This document shows positions 1 to 5,211 of a stretch of DNA of 10,187 nucleotides, piece by piece (the first letter of the stretch is position 1; the number at the start of each line of letters is the position of its first letter). The position numbers and the translations under genes were made by a program. This DNA is from JBJHBY01 sp050485745 (GTDB lineage: Bacteria > Pseudomonadota > Gammaproteobacteria > Pseudomonadales > CAMLJR01), in assembly GCA_050485745.1 (NCBI GenBank), contig JBJHBY010000120.1:1-10187 (forward strand), written 5' to 3'. Under the pieces are notes generated by a model that was not told the origin of the DNA, did no database searches, and was given only the letters and a program-made list of their open reading frames with translations.

Positions 1-655
1 GCAGCAACACCGGGCCCAGCAGGGCCACCCGCGCCAGGGCATCCGGGGTCGCCTCCAGGTGCAGCACCAGCACGGTGAACAACAGCCACAGCGGCAATAC
101 CAGCAACAGCAGCAGCGCGGCGCAGGCCAGCAACTTGCCCCAGAGCAGGCGGCGCGGCGGCACGCCCTGGGCCAGCAGCTGGCGCAGGGTGCCCGCCTCG
201 CGCTCCGCGCTCACCGAGGACGCGGCCCAGGCGAGCAGCAGCAGCGGTAACAGCGCGCCGAGCAGAAAGCCCGCGTTGAGCGGTGCAAAGCGTCGCCACT
301 CACCGCTGTCCCGGGCCGGGCGATACTGTGCCTCGTTCTGTCGGTGCGCCTCCATCCACACCGTCAGGCCCACCTCGGCATCGATACCGGGCTCGAAGTA
401 GGCCAGCGCGCCGCGCGGACGAAAGGCGTAGATGCCATAGTGGGCCGCGGCGTGCGGGTGCTTTTCGCCCTGCTCCAGCCAACGCTGCTGTTCCTGCCCC
501 TGGGCCGCAGTCTGTGCCGCGGTGTATTCGCGCAGCTGCTGGTAACCCGACAGCGCCGCGGCCACCACCAGCAGCAGGAGCAGCGTTGCGAGGATGCGCA
601 GGCGGCCATCCCGCGCCGCCTCGGTCAGCTCCTTGCGGACAATCACCGCAATCAC
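1..655 (-). CDS. ABC-2 type transporter permease, DUF3526/NosY-like (3' end outside window)
   Basis: This is the membrane subunit of the ABC transporter whose ATPase is encoded just upstream. Reading the minus strand from a GTG at 655-653 gives 218 open codons running off the window start. Visible in order: a short cytoplasmic N-terminus (VRKELTEAARDGRLR), a transmembrane helix at about residues 21-38, a long extracytoplasmic segment (about 40-125) with HPHAAAHYGIYAFRP and MEAHRQNEAQ, a second helix (about 128-148), a cytoplasmic ERExGTLRQLL segment (151-161) typical of ABC-2 permeases, and a third helix (about 176-197). The long loop with the PHxAAHYG and EAHRQN patterns is what I know from DUF3526 permeases related to NosY. 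The GTG start overlaps the ATPase stop codon as GTGA, implying translational coupling. The C-terminal helices are missing. The substrate is not readable. Confidence 0.85.
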   Translation of the reverse strand, partial: MIAVIVRKELTEAARDGRLRILATLLLLLVVAAALSGYQQLREYTAAQTAAQGQEQQRWLEQGEKHPHAAAHYGIYAFRPRGALAYFEPGIDAEVGLTVWMEAHRQNEAQYRPARDSGEWRRFAPLNAGFLLGALLPLLLLAWAASSVSAEREAGTLRQLLAQGVPPRRLLWGKLLACAALLLLLVLPLWLLFTVLVLHLEATPDALARVALLGPVLL

Positions 656-1374
656 GGCGGCATGCTCGGGTCCGCGCGGCGCACGCTGTGCAGATACAGT
701 TCCTCAAGGTGTGCGGCGGTGAGCGCATCCCCCGCCAGTTCCTCCACAAGACGCCCGCCGATAAGGATGCCGATGCGGTGCGCCACCTCCCGCGCACGGA
801 ACAGGTCATGGGTCGCCATCAGGATGCCGACACCCCGCTCGCCCAAGGCGCGCAGGCTGTTGCCGAACTCCCGGGCCGCCGCGGGATCGAGGCCGGAGGT
901 GGGCTCATCCAGTAGCATCACCGGCGCACGACGCGCCAGGGCAATGGCGATACCCACCTTCTGTCGCATGCCCTTGGAATAGCCCGCTACGGGCCGGTGG
1001 AACGCGGCCTCCGCCAGGCCGGCATCGCGCAGGCAGGCTCCGAGGTCGGCGTCGTCGCCCGGGCCGGTGCCGAGCTGATGGAAATACGCCAGGTTCTCCA
1101 GGCCGCTCAGGCGCGGGTACAACTGCACCTGCTCGGGGATATAGGCAATGCGTGCGCGCGCGGTGAGCGGTTCGCGCAGTACATCGACCCCGGCCACCTC
1201 GATGCCGCCCGCATCCGGCGCCACAAAGCCCAGCAGGCTGCCGATGGTAGTGCTCTTGCCGGCCCCGTTGGGGCCGAGCAGGCCGTAGATCTCACCGGGC
1301 GCGACCGTGAGATCCAGCCCGTCGAGGGCGGTGGTCGCGCCGTAGCGCTTGTACAGACCGCTGATCCGGATCAT
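652..1374 (-). CDS. ABC transporter ATP-binding protein, NosF/CcmA-like
   Basis: A 240-residue cytoplasmic ATPase that powers the adjacent ABC-2 permease. All nucleotide-binding motifs are intact: Walker A GPNGAGKST (residues 34-42), Q-loop glutamine at 82 in YIPEQVQLYPRLSG, signature YSKGM (132-136, the variant common in ABC-2 and NosF-type ATPases instead of LSGGQ), Walker B VMLLDEP (152-158), D-loop SGLD, and H-loop histidine 189 in ATHD. Length is normal for a stand-alone ABC ATPase. It starts at ATG 1374-1372 with only a weak upstream GGA, and ends in a four-base overlap with the permease. It follows the TonB-dependent receptor in the same direction after 146 bp, so one operon is likely but not proven. 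The match to NosF-like proteins (copper or nitrous-oxide reductase maturation) is by resemblance only; no Nos genes are visible here. Confidence 0.95.
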   Translation of the reverse strand: MIRISGLYKRYGATTALDGLDLTVAPGEIYGLLGPNGAGKSTTIGSLLGFVAPDAGGIEVAGVDVLREPLTARARIAYIPEQVQLYPRLSGLENLAYFHQLGTGPGDDADLGACLRDAGLAEAAFHRPVAGYSKGMRQKVGIAIALARRAPVMLLDEPTSGLDPAAAREFGNSLRALGERGVGILMATHDLFRAREVAHRIGILIGGRLVEELAGDALTAAHLEELYLHSVRRADPSMPP

Positions 1375-1390
1375 TGCTGTTCCACTGCTC

Positions 1391-1460
1391 CGCTTCTTCT
1401 TCTTCGCTTCTTCGCTTCTTCGCTTCTTCGCTTCTTGGCTTCCTGGCTTCCTGGCTGCTC
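1391..1460. repeat. Decaying 8-bp tandem repeat (CGCTTCTT on +, AAGAAGCG on -)
   Basis: Between the receptor stop codon and the ATPase start lies a tandem array of an 8-bp unit. A CGCTTCTT copy at 1391 is followed by a 6-bp CTTCTT insert, then four perfect CGCTTCTT units from 1405 to 1436, then two GGCTTCCT units (1437-1452) and a more diverged GGCTGCTC (1453-1460). In the transcribed (minus) direction the array is purine-rich and ends about 16 bases before the ATPase ATG. The unit length is not a multiple of three, so it is not a protein repeat. The rest of the 146-bp gap holds a 6-bp GC stem (CGCCCG 1469-1474, CGGGCG 1482-1487) without a T-run, so I do not call it a terminator. Confidence 0.9.
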
Positions 1461-1520
1461 CACGACTGCGCCCGTCGCCGCCGGGCGGGTGTCATTCGAG
1501 ACAGGCCCCATGGCGGGTAA

Positions 1521-3503
1521 TCAGAAGCGATACGCCGCACCCAGCTTCACCGTACGACCACGCTCGTTGATGGTGGTCAGGTGGCGACGATAGGTCTGGT
1601 CGGTGAGATTGTCGACGGCGAGGTCGATGCTCCAGGCCTCATCCGGGCGCCACATCAGGAACAGATCCACCACTCTGTGACCGTCAGTGGGTGATGCACT
1701 GTGCGGCCCCGGGGGTACGCGCCGCTGGGGCCGGGTCAGGGTGCCGCGCAGGCCGGTCTCGATGGCATGGGCAGGCCAGCGGCGGGTGACTTCGAGCATT
1801 ACTTCGTCGGCGGGGATGCTCTCCAGTGGCAGGTCGTCGCCCCGATCATCACCGCGCAGGCGCGCCGCGCTGAGCAGCACGCGCCAGAGTTCGGCGTCGT
1901 AGCGCAATTCCATCTCCAGCCCTTCGATGCGCGCGTCGTCGACGTTCTCGAAGCGCGTGGTGTTGACGGGCGCGCCGCGCACCACCTGCTCGATAAAATC
2001 CTCGATGTCATTGCGGAACACACCGAGGCGGAGGTACAGCCGATCGCGCCCGGTGAGCCAGGCCTCGCGCTGGTAGCTCAGGCCCAGTTCGACATTGCGT
2101 GCGGATTCGGGCTTGAGCTCCGGGTTGGGTACATACTGGTTGCCGGGAAAATGCTGCCCGCCGACGAACAGTTCGCGCAGGGCGGGGGCACGGAAGGCCT
2201 CGGCATAGCCACCATAGAGGTTCAGCCCGGCGGCCAGTTCGTAGCCCGCGCTGGCCTGCAGGGACCACTCCGAGTAACGGCTGTTTTCCAGGCCGATCTG
2301 GTCGGCGCGCTGTTCGATACGATCGTATCGCCCACCCACGGTCAGGCTGAGACGCTCGCCGAGGGCAATGCGGTCCTGCAGGAACAGGCCCAGCGTCTCC
2401 TGCCGGGAGCTGGCAAAGCCCGGGCGCGGCTGGCCGTTTTCGCTGCCCTTCTGCCGGTCGCGGTAGTACTCGACACCGTAGACCAACTGATGCGCCAGGC
2501 CGCCGATGCTCAGTTCGCTGCGATTGAAGGCATCCAGCCCGACACTGCTCAACTCGTTCTTTTGGGTATCGGGCGCGAAGCGCTCACGCTCGTCGAGCAC
2601 CACCTCCGTGGCGTAGAGCGATACATCCAGGTCCCAGAGCGGGTTGTCCGCCGGCCGCCATTCGTAGCGCAGGGTGCCGGTGCGCTGGCGGGTATCCCGG
2701 TCGATCACCACCCCGCTCGGCCGGTCCGCGGTCACCAGGCTGCGGCTGTCGTCGTGAAAGCCGAGGTAGCCGAGGGTGATGCGCTGCTCCGGCGACGGCC
2801 GCCAGGTGCCCTTGAGCAGCCCGGACCAGGCATCAACATCGGAGTACGGGATGTCGTCACCGCGGCCGTCGTCATAGTCGTCGGCGCGGCGATGGCTGAC
2901 ACTGCCGACCAGCCCAAATGCCTCGTGCCGCACCGCCAGTGTAAGGCCACCGAGGCGCTGGCGGCCGTTGTCCTGGAAGCCGGCACGGGCCACGCCACCG
3001 AAATCATCCCCCTCGCCGAGAAAGCCGTCGGCATCCAGCGTATGGAAGTTGACCACCCCGCCGATGGCACCACTGCCGTACAGGGTGGAGGCGGGCCCGC
3101 GCAGCACCTCGACCCGCTCGATCAGCATCGGGTCGAGAAAAGTCTGGCCGCGGTGGCTGATGTTGAGGTTCTGGCGCGCGCCATCCAGGCGCACCACCAC
3201 GCGCCCGTCACCCAGGCCACGCACATTGGGATTGACCGCCTCGGGCCGTGGCCCGCCCGAGGTGGTGACCCCCGGCATGCCGCGCAACAGGTCTTCGACG
3301 CCGCGTGCCTGGCGACGCTCGATTTCCGCGCGGTCGATGACACCGATAGGTAGCGGCGATTCATGTGCGCTCTGCGTCGTACGCGCGCCGGTGACAATGA
3401 TTTCCTGCAAGGCAGGTTCGGCTAATGCTGCGATCGACAGCAGGAGTGGCGCGGCAAGCGTCAGACGCAGTATCCGCGGGCAATATGATGGCTTTTCTCG
3501 CAC
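1521..3503 (-). CDS. TonB-dependent outer-membrane receptor, heme/haemoglobin receptor type
   Basis: A 660-residue outer-membrane gated channel that takes up a ligand using TonB energy. It has a signal peptide (hydrophobic residues about 13-28, AALA then EPALQ), a TonB box EIIVTG (34-39), a plug domain with LLRGMPGV, NPNVRGLGDGRVVVRLDGAR and RVEVLRGPASTLYGSGAIGG, then a 22-strand-type barrel ending in YRF. FRAP (437-440), His451 in GGQHFPGNQYVPNPEL and NPEL (460-463) match the FRAP-His-NPxL arrangement known from heme receptors such as HemR and HmuR, and the plug also resembles the haemoglobin/transferrin/lactoferrin subfamily. Heme or a heme protein is therefore the best ligand guess; another metal chelate remains possible. 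The GTG start at 3503 is backed by GGAG seven bases upstream on the minus strand. It is divergent from the BlaI gene and upstream of the ABC genes. No clear Fur box was found. Confidence 0.9.
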   Translation of the reverse strand: MREKPSYCPRILRLTLAAPLLLSIAALAEPALQEIIVTGARTTQSAHESPLPIGVIDRAEIERRQARGVEDLLRGMPGVTTSGGPRPEAVNPNVRGLGDGRVVVRLDGARQNLNISHRGQTFLDPMLIERVEVLRGPASTLYGSGAIGGVVNFHTLDADGFLGEGDDFGGVARAGFQDNGRQRLGGLTLAVRHEAFGLVGSVSHRRADDYDDGRGDDIPYSDVDAWSGLLKGTWRPSPEQRITLGYLGFHDDSRSLVTADRPSGVVIDRDTRQRTGTLRYEWRPADNPLWDLDVSLYATEVVLDERERFAPDTQKNELSSVGLDAFNRSELSIGGLAHQLVYGVEYYRDRQKGSENGQPRPGFASSRQETLGLFLQDRIALGERLSLTVGGRYDRIEQRADQIGLENSRYSEWSLQASAGYELAAGLNLYGGYAEAFRAPALRELFVGGQHFPGNQYVPNPELKPESARNVELGLSYQREAWLTGRDRLYLRLGVFRNDIEDFIEQVVRGAPVNTTRFENVDDARIEGLEMELRYDAELWRVLLSAARLRGDDRGDDLPLESIPADEVMLEVTRRWPAHAIETGLRGTLTRPQRRVPPGPHSASPTDGHRVVDLFLMWRPDEAWSIDLAVDNLTDQTYRRHLTTINERGRTVKLGAAYRF

Positions 3504-3611
3504 CCGGCTTCTCCACTCTACTCACTGTTGATGCCGTCACAGCAGGGCTCTGTGCGCATTGCGGGCTACTTGATACCATGGCGAACAAACATCAATAAGA
3601 GATCGGTGTTC
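3504..3611. promoter_or_regulatory. Divergent promoter region between receptor and BlaI-type repressor, with a short inverted repeat
   Basis: This 108-bp spacer must carry the start signals for both the minus-strand receptor and the plus-strand repressor. It contains an inverted repeat CACAG-N7-CTGTG at 3538-3554, which has the ACA...TGT half-site flavour of BlaI/CopY-type operators (TACA...TGTA) but lacks the full consensus. A TTGATA at 3570-3575 could be a -35 element for the repressor gene, but the -10 match 17 bp downstream (CAATAA) is poor. Autorepression and co-control of the receptor are plausible inferences only. Confidence 0.35.
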
Positions 3612-4052
3612 ATGCGCGAGCGCAAGAGCGGCATCATCAGCTGGCTGACCACACGGCGACCGACCACGCGCACGCCCTCCCTGGGTGGCCGCGAACTGGC
3701 CATTCTCGAGGTGCTGTGGCAGCACGGCAGCGCGCCGCCGCAACGTGTGCTGGAGCAACTCGGGGATGCCCGCATCGGCCTCAGCACCGTACAGAGCACC
3801 CTGGAACGGCTGTACCGCAAGCAGCTGCTGACGCGGGAAAAGCAGGCCCGCGCCTATGTGTACACACCGCGGGTGACACGGCAGGCGCTGATCGCCTCGC
3901 TGCTGCACGACATCACTGCGGAAATCAGCGGCGGAGACATTGCCCCGGTGGTATCGGGGTTCATGGACTACCTCGGCGACGAAGTCCCCGAACTGCACGA
4001 CGCACTCGCCAGCGCCCTCGACGGCAGCGAACCCCGCAACGACGATGCCTGA
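3612..4052 (+). CDS. BlaI/MecI/CopY-family transcriptional repressor
   Basis: A 146-residue DNA-binding repressor. The N-terminal half is a winged helix (about residues 23-86): LGGRELAILEVLWQHGSAPP, then a recognition-helix region GLSTVQSTLERLYRKQLL and a wing AYVYTPRVT, all characteristic of the BlaI/MecI family. The C-terminal part (about 90-146) should be the dimerisation helix region that a cognate M56 protease cleaves in BlaI systems. I choose the ATG at 3612 because the family pattern starts soon after and AAGAG lies upstream. An in-frame TTG/ATG at 3528/3531 would add 27-28 residues with no ribosome binding site and no family match. Compared with BlaI there is a basic N-terminal tail (about 20 residues, RRPTTRT). 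It overlaps the M56 gene by eight bases, so the two are translated together. Target operators are unknown. Confidence 0.93.
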   Translation: MRERKSGIISWLTTRRPTTRTPSLGGRELAILEVLWQHGSAPPQRVLEQLGDARIGLSTVQSTLERLYRKQLLTREKQARAYVYTPRVTRQALIASLLHDITAEISGGDIAPVVSGFMDYLGDEVPELHDALASALDGSEPRNDDA

Positions 4053-5001
4053 CACGGTACATGCCCTGCTCGAAATCACCCTGCTGTGGCTGGCGGTAGC
4101 GCTGGCGGCATCCTGTCTATGCGCGCTGGCTTACCCGATGTTCCGGCGCATCAACCAACGCTATCCCGGGGCACTGCGCGCTCGGCAACTGATGGTCTAT
4201 GCACTGCTGGTACCGCTCACGGCAACACTCTTGGTGGCGCTGGCGATGCAGCCCGAACGCATCGCCCGCCTGGTACCACAACACTGCCACGATGCGGACT
4301 GCGCACCCCATCGCCCGCAGGTCGGGCTGGCCAGCGCACAGGGCGTTGCATTGGTGGGCCTGGCCGGCCTCGGTATCATCGCCTTCCTCGGCCTGCTGCA
4401 GGAACACCTGAGCCGTGGCAAGCGCCAGCTGCGGGCCCTGCAGTTGCTCTCCAGTCGCGACCCCGATCACGATTGCCACATCGTCGACAACCCCGGCATG
4501 CTGGCCTGGTCCGCGGGCTGGCTCCGGCCCCGGGTCTACCTCTCCCGGGGGCTGCGCGCAGTACTCAACGCCGAGCAGTTGTCCGCGGTTCTGGCCCACG
4601 AGCAAGCGCATGCGGCACGGCGCGACAACCTGCGCACGCTGGTTCTGCGCAGCGCCAGCATCGCCTGGCCCGGTCAATCGAAATGCAACCTGTGGGCCGA
4701 CTTTGCCCACGCCACGGAGGAGGCCTGCGATCGCGACGCCGCCAACCGTTTGGGCAGCGCCACTCCGGTCGTGCATGCGCTGCAGGCGCTGGAACACGCC
4801 GCGGCAAACGCTCCCGCCATCAAGGAATGGTCGTTCGATATGGATCATCGTGTGCGCACATTGCTGTCGGGTGAACACGAACGGAGCTGCGCGTTCGGCG
4901 GTTGGTTGCTGGTCGCTGCACTGCTCGGTATCAATGTGATCCTGCTCGCAGGCGCCACCCATTACGCGCTTGAATTAATCAGCGCCGTCCCGTTTTATTG
5001 A
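4045..5001 (+). CDS. M56-family (BlaR1-like) membrane zinc metalloprotease lacking a sensor domain
   Basis: A 318-residue integral membrane protease, presumed partner of the BlaI repressor that it overlaps. Helices are visible at about residues 8-32, 50-68 and 99-118. The cytosolic catalytic part follows: a conserved-looking NPGMLAWSAGWLRPRVYLS region (149-167), the zinc motif HEQAH (185-189) in LSAVLAHEQAHAARRDN, and the distal EEACDRDA (225-232) supplying the third zinc ligand. A final helix lies at about 285-305. In BlaR1 and MecR1 an extracellular penicillin-binding domain follows the last helix; here the protein ends 13 residues later with none, and there is no TonB-like C-terminal domain either. 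The signal sensed is therefore unknown; it may use loop 2 (residues about 70-95, with HCHDADC, a histidine/cysteine-rich stretch) or a partner protein. The ATG at 4045 is chosen because the upstream in-frame extension is repressor coding sequence in another frame. Confidence 0.9.
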   Translation: MPDTVHALLEITLLWLAVALAASCLCALAYPMFRRINQRYPGALRARQLMVYALLVPLTATLLVALAMQPERIARLVPQHCHDADCAPHRPQVGLASAQGVALVGLAGLGIIAFLGLLQEHLSRGKRQLRALQLLSSRDPDHDCHIVDNPGMLAWSAGWLRPRVYLSRGLRAVLNAEQLSAVLAHEQAHAARRDNLRTLVLRSASIAWPGQSKCNLWADFAHATEEACDRDAANRLGSATPVVHALQALEHAAANAPAIKEWSFDMDHRVRTLLSGEHERSCAFGGWLLVAALLGINVILLAGATHYALELISAVPFY

Positions 5002-5122
5002 ACCCGCCCGTACTGGCTACCGCGACTGACTGATAGTAGGATCGCCGACAGCCGCCGAAAACTGACCCGCGGTCTAACGTTGGATGCCCCTGCTTGCGGA
5101 CCAGGTGGAGGCACCCATTCGA

Positions 5123-5136
5123 CCTCCGTCCGGAGG
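5123..5136. promoter_or_regulatory. 14-bp palindrome in the receptor leader
   Basis: CCTCCG-TC-CGGAGG is a perfect inverted repeat with 6-bp arms in the 210-bp space (5002-5211) between the M56 gene and the second receptor, about 75 bp before the receptor start. It could be an operator or a small stem (5 bp with a four-base loop). A TTGACA lies at 5160-5165 but has no good -10 partner at normal spacing. No terminator with a T-run was seen after the M56 gene, so read-through from the repressor/protease pair into the receptor is possible. Confidence 0.4.
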
Positions 5137-5178
5137 CCGGATTTCAAAACCCCAAAGGATTGACACCATCACCAGTAC

Positions 5179-5206
5179 GCTGGAGCAACACTCCGGCACG
5201 GGGAGT
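5179..5206 (+). promoter_or_regulatory. Ribosome binding site with two alternative hairpins upstream of the second receptor
   Basis: A strong Shine-Dalgarno GGGGAG (5200-5205) sits six bases before the receptor ATG at 5212. Immediately upstream, GCTGGAG (5179-5185) can pair with CTCCGGC (5191-5197) around a CAACA loop, with one G-U pair, leaving the binding site free. The same ACTCC (5190-5194) can instead pair with GGAGT (5202-5206) and would mask the binding site. The two folds exclude each other. The pairing is directly visible; any switching role is inference, and stems this short can arise by chance. Confidence 0.4.
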
Positions 5207-5211
5207 CCATA

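Noticed and set aside
283..915. Plus-strand open frames of about 210 codons at 283-915 and 344-982
   Set aside because: Both are shadows of the permease and ATPase genes, whose motifs are clear on the minus strand.
1469..1487. GC-rich 6-bp stem after the heme-type receptor as a terminator
   Set aside because: No T-run follows on the minus strand and downstream genes are co-directional, so termination there is unsupported.
1292..1540. 82-codon minus-strand frame spanning the tandem repeat (Glu/Lys/Arg-rich peptide)
   Set aside because: It arises from translating the purine-rich 8-bp repeat and runs into the ATPase gene in the wrong frame; the repeat unit is out of codon phase.
1701..3353. 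550-codon open frame on the plus strand
   Set aside because: It is antisense to the TonB-dependent receptor, gives no recognisable motif, and long shadow frames are expected in GC-rich genes.
3528..3611. Longer start for the BlaI-type repressor (TTG 3528 or ATG 3531)
   Set aside because: No ribosome binding site, no family match in the extra residues, and it would consume most of the divergent promoter region.
3504..3611. Fur box upstream of the heme-type receptor
   Set aside because: The AT-rich stretch near 3583-3600 matches the Fur consensus only weakly; not enough to call.
4117..4962. 281-codon open frame on the minus strand
   Set aside because: It is antisense to the M56 protease with its HEQAH motif; no family resemblance.
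5160..5188. Sigma-70 promoter built on TTGACA at 5160-5165
   Set aside because: No acceptable -10 hexamer at 16-18 bp spacing.
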